Positions 11,722-22,468 of a DNA stretch of 64,000 nt are shown one piece after another. Below the pieces are notes generated by a model that saw nothing but the letters and a program-made list of their open reading frames with translations, did no database searches and was not told the DNA's origin. The first letter of the stretch is position 1, and each line of letters opens with the position of its first letter. The DNA lies in the NCBI GenBank assembly GCA_004154925.1, contig QJNS01000179.1, positions 62,001 through 126,000 of the forward strand, given 5' to 3'. The translations under genes and the position numbers were made by a program. The DNA is from Monosporascus cannonballus. Taxonomy: Eukaryota > Ascomycota > Sordariomycetes > Xylariales.

Positions 11722-12407
11722 ATTAAGGAGATCGGTTACCAAGTATTCTTAGTATGCTGCCAGTCTAGGCCGCCATTATACCGTGAATAAGTGGTTATTC
11801 AGTAATACATGGTCATTTTTGGATGCCATGCCCGCTTGACCTTGCTGCGTCTAGTACGGAACTTGTTAGCTCTTTTAAAGTGCTTACACTGGTCCTCGTT
11901 GTGACTGAACTACTAGTATTCTACTTTTTTTATACATATCTAGATATAAAAGGTAGGGGTGCGTGCTCGTTAGGTTCCATACCGAGCGACCAGCTTTGAG
12001 CGCTTGGGGATTACGTAGCTATATATTCACAGAGGTGTGGGTCGTCGTACCCCTATTCTAATACCTTATTCCAACAACACCATACACCTAACGAAAAGCC
12101 TACCATCCAGTACGCTCTGCATTTGGGACGTAATTTACGTCGCGAATCCGCACCACCGACTATGTGCACTAAGGTAGCCATCATCGTAGTTTCTACCCTT
12201 TCCTGCCTCGCCATTGGTTAATAATCAAACACGCCCTGGGCTAACGAATTCAGAGCAGAGAATAATTCTTATTGGTGCTTTATTTTCCGTTAAGCTAGAG
12301 CCACGTTTTTCTTTTACAAGAAACCATTCGCATATAAGTTTGAGAAACAAATTATCAGGTCAGAAACAAGAAGGCTACAATCAAATCACAGCAGGCAACT
12401 AGACTAC
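11722..12407 (+). other. Intergenic between two convergent broken genes
   Basis: 3' sides of the coiled-coil gene (plus) and the dioxygenase-like pseudogene (minus). I see no coding signal. A stretch at about 11950-12075 carries AGGGGTGCG…TACCCCTATT, weakly palindromic, of unknown meaning. Confidence 0.35.
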
Positions 12408-13679
12408 TTATACAGAGTCAATAAAGGAAGAAGCAGAGAAAACCGCACCGCTCCTCGTCAGGAGATGGCTATCGTCAATGTTGCCCATGACGACGTCCAC
12501 GTCGTCGAACATCCCGTGGTTCGTGTGAGCCAGGGATTGCTCCTGCTCGATGAAGAAAGTCTTCAGGCAGCACATGGGCGTCGCGCAGCTGCTGCCGCAC
12601 CAGATCCTCGAGGATCTCCAGGCAGTACTCAGCGAACTGCTGGTACAGCTCCCGGAGGTCCTAGATTGGCCGCACCGTCGCCAGCACCGTGTCGTCGCGC
12701 ACACCCCGGCAGCGCGGCCTAGGGTTTGCAATGGGTACCCAAATGGGTACCCATCACTACCCACGACGTAAATTCACACGTCATAAAAGCTTAATACTTA
12801 GGGTTTCCTAGAAAGATTTATTATACAAGTAAATCTGTATTGTTTACAGATGTTTATTATTCATTTATGATTGAAAATATCATCCGTGGGTAGTGATGGG
12901 TACCCATTGCAAACCCTATAACCATCTGCGGTCCGCGAACCTTCATGATTTCCCCACACCCGGTTCGGAGGGCGGTCTCGTCGCCGATCACTGTAGAGCA
13001 ATCGCTGAGTATGGTGACGCACTTGAAGGGATGCCTATCAGTATTCCAATCGATGATGGGCTGGTCGTCGTCCTCCCCCAGGGACAGCCCGCGATGCCCT
13101 CGTCGGCCATATAACTGGCCCGCCCATTGAGAGCGTCTATCTCCTTATGCTTCTCCTTCTCGGACATCACCGAGATGTTGACGTGGGCGACTTCGAAGTC
13201 CATCTCTAGCACTAAGTCGATGCCGACGATCTTCACGACGATCGCGAGCGTCTCCGGGCTCTTCCTTACATCATAGACGAATAGGGCACATCTACATTAG
13301 AGACTTATCGCTCCGTCCGACGATAATACACACACGTTGAGTAACCTTACTTATTTTCAAATCCCCTAAGCTGGCACTGGGGCAAGTTGCTAGAGTACTG
13401 GAAGTTGCTCAGCACCTCCAGGCTAAGAACCTCCTGTCTCATTCGCAAGACCGCTTCTTGCGTGAACAACGGGTAAAGCTCTAAGACAGCGACTAGGGGG
13501 ATTGGTTCTCCTCAGGGGGGGCGAAGTTGCTTCATGGAACATATCTTGGAAGGAGGGATGATGGCAAGGTATCGGGAGGGACTGAAGTCATCTTCGACGG
13601 GTTCAACATGCGGCTGCACGATGATAGGCGTCCAGCTAGGTTTGGCCGCAGCTGAGCTAGGAAGAACAGCGGCTGCCAT
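12408..13679 (-). pseudogene. 2OG-Fe(II) dioxygenase-like protein, split by a MITE
   Basis: Minus strand, ATG at 13677-13679 (an upstream in-frame start at 13817 is less likely). The N-terminus has W-T-P-I-I-V-Q-P-H-V-E-P and P-P-S-K-I-C-S-M-K, then Q-Y-S-S-N-L-P-Q-C-Q-L-R-G. A 59-bp intron (13292-13350) leads to F-V-Y-D-V-R-K-S-P-E-T-L and E-T-A-L-R-T-G…V-R-G-P-Q-M. I recall this series as a fungal family with a 2-oxoglutarate/iron oxygenase fold (family recall, not searched). Damage: an in-frame TGA at 13512-13514, a lost base in a G run near 13080, and Asn (13043-13045) where the iron-binding HxD His is expected (D-W-N-T-D). A MITE occupies 12722-12916, and the coding stretch that should carry the second ligand His is missing there. 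A TAG in V-R-P-I-stop-D-L and a further frameshift follow near 12560. Certainly non-functional. Confidence 0.65.
12722..12916. mobile_element. MITE (195 bp) with TA target duplication
   Basis: Terminal inverted repeats of about 32 bp: GGGTTTGCAATGGGTACCC… on the left and …GGGTACCCATTGCAAACCC on the right, with the CACTACCCACG block also mirrored. The left arm has an extra internal GGGTACCC duplication. TA lies at both borders (12720-12721, 12917-12918), as for Tc1/mariner-class non-autonomous elements. No coding capacity. A diverged copy in reverse orientation lies at 29503-29692. It interrupts the dioxygenase-like pseudogene. Confidence 0.85.
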
Positions 13680-14374
13680 GGCGATTGGCCAGTCTAGATT
13701 CAGAATGTGGTTCTGTGAAGGGTGTAGAAGAAGAATGCTATGTCCTAGAGCGGTGAGATCGCGATAGAAGTTGCCGCCCAAGGATGCTTCGAAAGATAGA
13801 CTACATGAGTGGGACATGGCACACTGGCCAGGCTACCCTTTCATCCTCATGGAGCTAATATAAAAGCGTCACCACATCCAGAGTTACTAAAGAGGTTCAT
13901 AGGTCGCTCGGCTTTTCTTTTCATATTCTTTACGGGATTTGTATTTACTAGTTCATAGATACCATTTGGGAAGGTCTCGATAGGGATGCCTGCTTCCGAG
14001 GGTGGTTCTGCCTGACGGGAGAATGCTAGGCACGTATTGAACTATCCCCTGCGCACCTGTCTCATACGAAAGGATCTGGCAAATCGGTCAAGTGGCTTTA
14101 TAGTGGGAAAAGACGTCTCTTTTCTATGGACAACGTTATAGGCAGGGGAGTGGGCACCTTCCAACCTATCAATATCAACTCTCGATAAAGTTGACGACAT
14201 CATAGTATTCGCTGCGGATTGATGATTCATTAACTTTGATTCTGGTTCTCTCCTAGGCCATTCTGTCTGCTTCACTTTCATCCTTCAATGCATCGATTCT
14301 TATCACTTGAAAGGAAGCATCCTTATAAAATCCTCTTCAAAATCTATCAGACATAGCCAACTTAGCTAGATCTG
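13680..14374. other. Intergenic, upstream of the dioxygenase-like pseudogene
   Basis: Contains the promoter side of the minus-strand pseudogene; its frame extends in phase to 13817 but without family-like sequence. A minus-strand open frame of 79 codons (14042-14281) has no recognisable motif. Nothing else seen. Confidence 0.35.
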
Positions 14375-14815
14375 GGCTCAACTAGAGCAGCTACCCGTGG
14401 AAATTGGTTTTCGTATCTCCGGTATCCCTATGTCCTAGCTACCACTATTTTACGTACATTTAAAGAGGGTCCGCTACTCTCACTTTGTATCTAGGACCTT
14501 CTAGAAAAAAACCCCTGATAATGCACCTTCCTTCAGATATGTGCTTCAGTGTGTGATCTCAGGGTCTCATAAAATCCACATTCCTCGAATGGCGGTATCA
14601 TCCAAATGCCTGCTATGGGACCCTGACATCACACAATGAAGCATATAACTGAAGGAAGATGTATAATGTTGTTGGCCTCTAAAAGGCCCAAGATAGAAAG
14701 TGAGGGTAACGAAGCCTCCTTAAATACACATTAAAACAGTGTTTGCTGAGAGACAGGGTTACTGGAGATACTAAAAGTAATTTCCACTGGCGGCAAACTA
14801 GCTAAGCCATGGCGT
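14375..14815. repeat. Long foldback (inverted-repeat) element, arms about 200 bp
   Basis: The left arm (about 14375-14585) is an imperfect reverse complement of the right arm (about 14605-14815) over almost its whole length, leaving a loop of about 20-30 bases near 14590. Matching pairs include CCGTGGAAATT / AATTTCCACTGG, CTCTCACTTTGTATCT / AGATAGAAAGTGAG, and ACCTTCCTTCAGATATG / ATAACTGAAGGAAGATG. Arms differ mostly by transitions, so it is not new. Ends and target duplication are not clear. It could be a foldback MITE, or an inverted duplication that would produce double-stranded RNA if transcribed. Confidence 0.75.
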
Positions 14816-15018
14816 TGCTAGATTCGACACATGCGGCGGAACATAACCACGCATCCTAACAACACAGACCGGCTCTGATTCCGGCCGGCAGAGGGCTTTT
14901 GGCTGTTTCATAGATTAAAGTGGCATGGGCTTTCGAAACTAATCCTTCATAAAGCCTTTACGCTGAAAGCGCCGTTTCCACCCTAGCAGGCCTTATAGGC
15001 CTTAAGTCAATTTTTTAT

Positions 15019-15205
15019 TGTCGTGGAATAGGGGTATCTGTGTTAGTCATCAAGCTCCACAGCACCCGGAAAAACCTTATTCCGGCGCTCCCACAGTATA
15101 TAGAGAGCTTCTTAACTACCGCTCCTTAAAGTTTAATTCTAGTCAGATAATTATCATTTCCCATACTTTATGTAACCTTTTTTCGCAATTAGCCTAACTG
15201 TAATA
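15019..15205 (+). repeat. 5' LTR of copia 1
   Basis: 187 bp, begins TGTCGTGGAATAGG and ends CTAACTGTAATA, where family members have CTAACTGTGACA. The first 110 bp are nearly intact; the last 75 bp show RIP-type changes. The central block CCTTATTCCGGCGC is shared by all copies. Confidence 0.92.
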
Positions 15206-18200
15206 ATTATAAACCCGGTACTTTAATTACGTAAGATAATTATAGTTAAATTAATCGCAATTTTTTATTTATTAATTTAAAATATTATATTACTTATTAA
15301 TATATCGGATAATCCTATTTTTAAAAACGTATTTTTTAAGAATTATTTAAATTATTTTAATTAGTTCCTTTTCTTATAATTTAACGTTACTTTACGTAAT
15401 ATATGGTACCTTATAAATTCTGATATATTTAATATGGATCGTTTTACGGGTTTTCGGGAAATCCTTTCGATCGAAAAATATATTATAAAGATTAATGCCG
15501 AAACGAAAAAATAATATGCAAAAGTATTAACTTTTTGGGAAAGTTTTTATATTAATATTGTATAACGTAAATTTTTTTAAAAAAAGCCCAAAAAATTATT
15601 TCTTAATAATTTCGAAAAAAATACGATAAAAATATCGAACATTTTACGGAAGCCGTACGTAAAAAGTAATAAAAAATTTCCAAAATTAATATCCGATATT
15701 TTAATATTTAGATATAAATTAACGTAATAATGGAAAGCCAGATTTTCAGGAACGTTTAAGTTACCTTAATCGTTTAAAAAAAAATTACGGTATAAGATTT
15801 GTTTAAGGAATTAAAAGATTAGTTCGCCCTTTTTTTTTTGCTAAGTACCATTTTAATAATACGCGAAAATTACCGCAAAGCCTTACGCCTAATTAAAGTG
15901 GACCATATAAAACCTAATTAATAATATTAGACCTAATACATTATTTATATTAAAACGAAAATGTATAATTTTCAGAAAATTAAGGGGACGTTCGTAACAA
16001 AAGATTTCCTAAACGCCGTAAAAAAACGTTTCGTACCAGATTAAGGGCAGCGGGAGTTAATTAACCTTATTAGGGATAATTTTTTTTAACAGGCTTATAA
16101 TAAGCTTAAAGGAACTTAAGGATTGGTTTTCGACTATGTATTATAAAAATAAATTAAGACCCGAGACCAAAAAACCCGGGATTATTATTATTATATTATT
16201 AGGATTATAATTTTAAAAAAAGTATTATTATAACTTAATATAGGTTTTATTTTATTAAATGCGCTTAAGAATAAAAGGAATAAATATCTTTATTTAATTA
16301 CGTTAAATAAGATTTATTTATAAAAACTTAACAAATACGTTTACCTGTATTTTGCGATTATAAGGGTAATTATCCGAAAGTTTTATTATTTAAATCAAAA
16401 AGATATTAAGGAAATTTGTAAGCGGTTTAAGTATAATCGGTGGAAAAAATTCCGTAAAAATTTTATAAAGTTCCTTAAGTAAAAAAAAGCTATTTGGGAA
16501 ATTATAAAGCGATTAACGTTTACCCTTATTATGTAATTCGATAATATTATTACGGCATTTATTAATTTACGTACTTTTAATCTTTTTAATTTAACTTTAA
16601 CGATTTATATTATTATTTATTTTGGTATATATTTTTTATTTTAATTTATCTTAATTAATAACTATGAAGTTAGATATTTGATAAATTTTAAAAATTTGTT
16701 TATTCCTAGTACCTTTATATTTAATATTACGGGAGATATAATAAAAACGAGTATTTTCTCGTTTCCGATTAATAGTATAAAAAATAATTAAAAAAAATAT
16801 TAAATAAAATCTTTTGTAAGCCAAAACATAATTTTATATTTAAGAATATAATAATAATAAAAGGATTTTACGTTAATATTATTTTAAAAATTTTATTTTA
16901 TAAAGTTAAAATTTGGTATTACAGTTTGGATTATTCCTTTAAAATAAGAAAAATTAAGGAAAATGTTATTTTTATGAAATTCCAATAATTATATAATTTA
17001 GTTTTTTTCGAATATAAACCGTTTTCTTTTTATTCGAATATTTTATTAATAATGCCGTAAAACTTAACTAAAATTTTAATATATTTAACGATTAATAAAA
17101 AATAAGGAAGGAAGCCGTAAAAACGATTAAGAGATTATTTATGTCCCCATATAGGAATAAAGGATCTTTAGTATTTAAGGTTAAGGTATTTAGGATTTGC
17201 GGCATTAAAATTATTTGTTAAAAATAATAAGAATATTATTATAAAAAATAACGTACCAGCAATATGAAATTTATGTTCGTACGTACGTTTTTTAAATAAT
17301 TTTAAGGCGTTTACCAAAAAGCTAAACCTTTAAATCCTTTTAATATATTATGTAAATTTATTTTAATTATTTTGCGGATTACGATAACTTTAAGTAATTT
17401 TTAATAATTAAAAATAAATATAATAAAAAGTTTTTCGTTTTTTTAATTATTAATCGTATTTAAAAAATAACGTTCCGGGTTATTAAGGATTTCGAATATT
17501 AAATACGTAAATAATATAAGTTTTGTATTTGCAAAATTAAGCAAAATAATAATATTAAAACGATCGTAATAAACGGATATATAATTTATTAAATATAATA
17601 TATTAAAAAAGGAATTAAATTTAAATATCCGCTTTTATATATTAAAAAATCTGTAAAAAAACGAATAAATAAGTTAAAAACTAATTAATAAAGCTTCTAA
17701 AATAAAATTAAAAGCAAATTTCCTTAAGAAATTTTAGCTTAAAGCAATAAAAGTAATAACGTAATTATATAATATAAGCCCAAATTATTTTTAAAGTTAA
17801 CTTTTACTTAATAAAATATTTGTTTGTTGGTTAAAATAATATTTTTATTAATATAATCCTGCCGTAATTAATGTAATTATCGTAAATTTCAGGCTTAATT
17901 AATTTGGGATTTTCGTATACGGTATATAAGCGTATCCGTTAACAAAAAACCGAAAAATAAAAATAAAAAAATAAATATAAAAATTTAAACCGAAAACTTA
18001 TATCGAATATCTAGTAAGGTACCGAATTTTTAATATTTATCAAATATAAATATTCGAATTCCGTAAAATTATTATTATGCGTAATATTATATTTAATAAA
18101 AATATTTTTATTACTTAAAAAAAGGCGTTTATTTTAATTATAAGCCGCAAATTTATATAAAATCTTTATATTTTTAAAAATTTAATTAAAAAGGAAAATT

Positions 18201-19380
18201 TAATTTTCGAAATAATTAATACGTATAATAATTTACATATTAATTATAAAATTTTAAAAAATATAAAAAGTTTTAATCTCGAATTCAAAACTTTTACGGG
18301 TGGCCAATTAAAAAATTAAAATTTAAGGATAAAAAAAATTTACGGGCAAAATTAAAGTTAATTATAAATTTTTAATCTTTAAAAGTATTTTTAATCCGGA
18401 AAATAAAGTCCAGGAAAACGTTTAAAAAAACAAAACTTAATTATTCGTTAAAGCCGACGTTTAACTATTTATTAAAAATATAAAACTTACGGAATATCTG
18501 CAGGTTTACCGCGAAAAAAATAATACGGAAAAACCTTTCCGGGAAATATATTTAACGGGAACCATAAGTAAATTAACTTATTTGCATATATTTAAAATTA
18601 AGTTCGGAATTTTAATAAATAAGGAAAATTCCGGTATTTAAAAAAATTTTGCTTTCCGTATTTTTATATCTATGAAAAATAAAAGAAAGTAACCATAAAC
18701 ATTTATTTGCAAAAATAAAAAATTACGAAAACGAAAAAATCCTGATAATATTAAAAATAATAACGTTAATTCGGTAAATATTGCCGTAATTTACGAAAGT
18801 AATAAAATATATTTAACCTTAATTCGAAATTAAGAAAAAATTAATTATTTATTCCCGTTATTATATTACATAATAAAATAAAAATACGAAATACTTTATA
18901 TTTTTTATATAATAATTACGGTAAAAATATTATAAAAAACATTAAAAAATTAAACGTAATATTTAATAAATTTAAAATTTATAAAAATTAATTAATTAAG
19001 CCGTTTAATTTTAAAAAAATTTCGAAAAATATTTTTTAAAGTAAATTTTTAAAAAGGATATTAAAAAATTTAAAACGTTTACGGAATGCGAAATATAAAA
19101 GAAATACCGATTATATAAATTAAATTTAAATTAATTCTTTTAAAATAAGTTTTTATATATAAATTTCATAAAAATAATTAATTAAAACGTTACAAATTAT
19201 ATATTTACGTATACGGCGACTTCCAAAAATTAATATACTTATTAATATTTATATTATTATATTTGCAATTAAATTTTTTAAAATAATTATAATTATAATT
19301 ATTAAATTTAATCTTAAAATTCGTTAATTTAATATCAAAATAACCTTTTTAAATATTTTTTGCAAAAAATAAATTAAAAT

Positions 19381-19750
19381 AATTTGTATTTTTTCTAATA
19401 ACTTTAAAAAAACGAAATATACGTAAAATTTAAATAAACGTTATATGGATTTAAGGATTTATTTTTATTATAATATCGGGAATTTTCTTTTATTTTACGC
19501 AAATTAAGATTTACCGTATTTTCAAAAAAGCCGTATTTATTTTATAATAAATAACGTACGTTTATGTTCGTATTTTTTATTAATAATTTATTATTTTTCT
19601 ATTATCGAAAAAATTAACGCTAAATTAATAAATTATTTTTAAAATTAAAGGGAATATATAAAATTAAAAATTAAAACGAAACGAATTAATTTTTAAATAT
19701 TTAAATAATCCGGAATAAATTAAAAAAATTAATTTATAACTTTTATATTA
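19381..19750 (+). pseudogene. Reverse transcriptase palm region of copia 1 (decayed)
   Basis: Read in the frame of 19441, the segment gives L-Y-G-F-K-D-L, then W-Y-like spacing, P-Y-L-F-Y-N, and the palm box F-F-I-N-N-L at 19573-19590, followed by F-L-N-I…I-I-R-N. This order is characteristic of Ty1/copia reverse transcriptases. The catalytic pair normally read as V-D-D is I-N-N here: three G-to-A changes, each in TpG context. In-frame TAA codons replace expected Gln codons nearby. Non-functional. The frame is otherwise continuous, which fixes the orientation of the element. Confidence 0.88.
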
Positions 19751-20959
19751 AAAAGTTATTATTCGTTTTAAGCTTATACAAAATGTTTATAAATTATTAA
19801 CTTTTTTAAGGATTAAAAAATTTATTTTTAATATCGGAATAATATTTAAAAAATAAATTAAAAATTATTAAAAACGTATAAGTTTTATTTTGTATATAAT
19901 AATAATAATTCGCCTAAACGTAATATATATAATTTCCTTATTATTAAAATTCTTTATTAATTTATTTAATAAATATATTAAAATAATTAATAAAATAATA
20001 CGTTATTTTTATATTAAATATTTTTTAATAATCGTATATAAAAGTAAAAATACGAAAACCCGAATATTATTAATTATAAAATATATATTATTTATTAATA
20101 ATTTCGAAACGTAATAATGCTTTTTAAAAATTAATTATATAAAAAATAATTTATTAAATACTGGTAACAACTTTTATAATAAAAATTAAATTATTTATAT
20201 TAAAATATATAATTAAACAATTATAATTTTTAAATATTTATTTCGAAATTTAAAATTAATATTAAATTAAATTTAAAAAAACTTTTACGATAATTAATAA
20301 ATAATTAAATTTGTAATAAAAAAACGAAAAAATTAATATTTAATTATGTTGTATCGATAAATAAAATATATAATTATATTAAAAATAAATCCGTAAATTA
20401 TTTAATATAATTTATTTATTTATAATTTAAATATTTTAAATTATTTTTCAATTTGTAAAATATATAATAAATATAATCGGAAAAACGTAAAAACAAATAA
20501 AATACGTAATATTTTATTAGGTTTAATATCTTTAAAACGAATTTTTTTAAATTATTTAAAAAAAAATAAAAAAATTATTATTATTATTATTATTATATTT
20601 ATAATAAAAGTAAATCGAAAATTTATTTAATTAAAGTTAATATTTACGTACGTATAATAAACGTATTACCGGTAAGCGTTATAATACCGGTAAGTATTAT
20701 AATAATAAGCGTATTTATATTTTTTTATTTTTCCTTTTATTTTTCGAAAAACATGTAAATAATTATACAAAAACGGTTTATTTTTTATAATTTCGGTTAA
20801 TATTTTTCTTAAAATATAAAAATGGAGATAAAAAAATATATATACAGTAAAAAACGTTATTTTCGAACGTTTTTATAAAGCGCATTACGGCGGCGCGGGT
20901 AACGGTAAAGTTATAATTAATAATTAATAAAAAAGAAATTCTTAAAAAGCAAAAAAATA

Positions 20960-21310
20960 CATATATCGGTACGTAGGTATGCTTAGAGGCGTAATGCCAA
21001 CAGCGATTGCCCACGGCGGCGTTATAGCACGTACCGTCGGAACGGCCGGCAAACGCGGAATGCAGGTAGCCGAAATAGGGTTCGGAACGGCGCGTTCTAC
21101 GCGCGGGATGCTGGCGAGGCGGGCGAACGGGCGTTACAAACGTTACGGGCGTTGCAGGCGCGGCAGCAGGCGTAGGCGCGGGCAAAATAAAAGCGTCCTG
21201 TTCGCGCTCGGCGTCGGCCGCGGCGTTTGTAACGGCAGTGGCGGCGGCGGCGGCCTCCGCGCGCGTTACGCGTATTACGCGAACGCGAACGGCCGTAACG
21301 CGTTAAATTA
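20960..21310 (+). other. GC- and CpG-rich tract inside the RIP-degraded copia 1
   Basis: About 350 bp of high GC with many CG dinucleotides and GGCGGCGGC-type runs, within otherwise AT-rich sequence and about 520 bp before the 3' LTR. It is open in several frames on both strands (plus 20979-21311; minus 20778-21185, Ala/Pro-rich at the start), as CpG-rich DNA often is, so coding is unproven. It may be a captured host fragment or a low-complexity tail of the element that offered few CpA targets. Confidence 0.6.
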
Positions 21311-21833
21311 AAAAAGGTATTTACTATAATTATTATTAACAAATTTAAATAAAATTACTTAATAATAATAATAATAATTATATTTAATAATTAATATATT
21401 TAATAATTTATAATATATATAACGTATACGTAAAAAATAAAAAAAATATTTGTTTTTAATAATAATAATAATAATAATAATAATTTGCATTATATACGTT
21501 AATATCGCAATTATTTCTTCTTAATATAAAATATTTATAAAATTATTATACGAACTAAAAAAAAAAGAAAAAAAAATTCTAATATATAAAAATAACAAAA
21601 AATAAGTAGGCAAAATATAAACCCCATTATTTCGTTACCTATTACCGCGGCGATAATAAGGGAAAACAAATATAATAATAATTTTCTCTCTGCGTATTTA
21701 ATATACGTATAGCTTATTTTTTAGTAATTAAATTAATTAATTATATTTTTTTTGGATTATTATAATTATTTGAAAATTATAAAAATTACGATAAATAAAT
21801 TTAAAAAAGTAATTCCTTTTCATCTGGGGGGTG

Positions 21834-22020
21834 TATCGTGGAATAAGGGTATCTGTATTAGTTATCAAGCTTTACAGCACCCGGAAAAAACTTATTCCGG
21901 CGTTCCCACAGTATATAGAAAGCTTCCTAGCTACCGCTCCTTGGAGCTCAATTCTAGTTAGACAATTATCACTTCCCACACTCTATGTAACCTTTTCTCG
22001 CGATCAGCCTAACTGTGACA
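21834..22020 (+). repeat. 3' LTR of copia 1
   Basis: 187 bp, begins TATCGTGGAATAAGG (the first G of TG changed to A) and ends CTAACTGTGACA, followed by the TTTAT duplication. Less mutated than the 5' LTR in its second half. It forms the left border of gene island 2. Confidence 0.92.
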
Positions 22021-22146
22021 TTTATATTCCATTAGTTTTAGCTCAGGTCCAAATTCACAAGCAATAGTCACGACCTCGTGAACTATTACAGTATGCGATG
22101 TGCACTATAGCGGCATAGCAACAGCTCGGGCCCGGCGCGAGACTTA

Positions 22147-22465
22147 GGGCGTGTTCGGGACACTTCAGCAAAAGCTGCTGATGTTGAAGATACTTAGGTT
22201 TTTCCGAAAATGTATTATGGGGCTTGTACCCCAAGTATCTTTATTTTTGCTGAATTTTATTTGTGGGTATTATCGACGATGCACCTAATTAAAATTAATT
22301 TTTTGTTTTAAGTTTGCTGAACGCACGGACATAAGTATTCAGCAACGAAATCGGTACTGAAAGGATTATGGGTCGATAGCTGATCTATTTTGATTTGTCG
22401 AACTTTCCGACCTTCGTCCAAAAATGTCAATCAGCAAGCCATGCTGAAGTGTCCCGAACACCACC
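22147..22465. mobile_element. PIF/Harbinger-type MITE (319 bp)
   Basis: Ends are inverted repeats: GGGCGTGTTCGGGACACTTCAG on the left and CTGAAGTGTCCCGAACACCACC on the right. TTA flanks both sides (22144-22146, 22466-22468), the target length and sequence typical of PIF/Harbinger elements. The inner sequence contains repeated GCTGA/TCAGC motifs and no coding frame. It lies 126 bp inside island 2 from the copia LTR. Confidence 0.82.
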
Positions 22466-22468
22466 TTA

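Larger units (their letters stand above)
15019..22020 (+). mobile_element. Complete Ty1/copia retrotransposon (copia 1), RIP-inactivated
   Basis: Seven-kilobase element with two 187-bp LTRs in direct orientation and a perfect 5-bp target duplication TTTAT (15014-15018, 22021-22025). A purine tract CTGGGGGGTG lies immediately before the 3' LTR. The plus-strand interior retains the copia reverse transcriptase order: A-T-S-K near 19215, L-Y-G at 19441-19449, then the palm box at 19579-19587. CpA/TpG loss and dense stops across 15206-20900 show RIP, so no product is possible. A GC-rich tract at 20960-21310 escaped. The element fills the whole gap between the two gene islands. Confidence 0.93.

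Noticed and set aside
11230..11742. 170-codon minus-strand frame
   Set aside because: Antisense shadow of the coiled-coil gene, whose plus-strand reading is low-complexity, continuous and biologically sensible.
19890..20114. 74-codon Ile/Asn-rich frame in copia 1
   Set aside because: Composition reflects AT-rich RIP sequence; it lies in the former polyprotein region.
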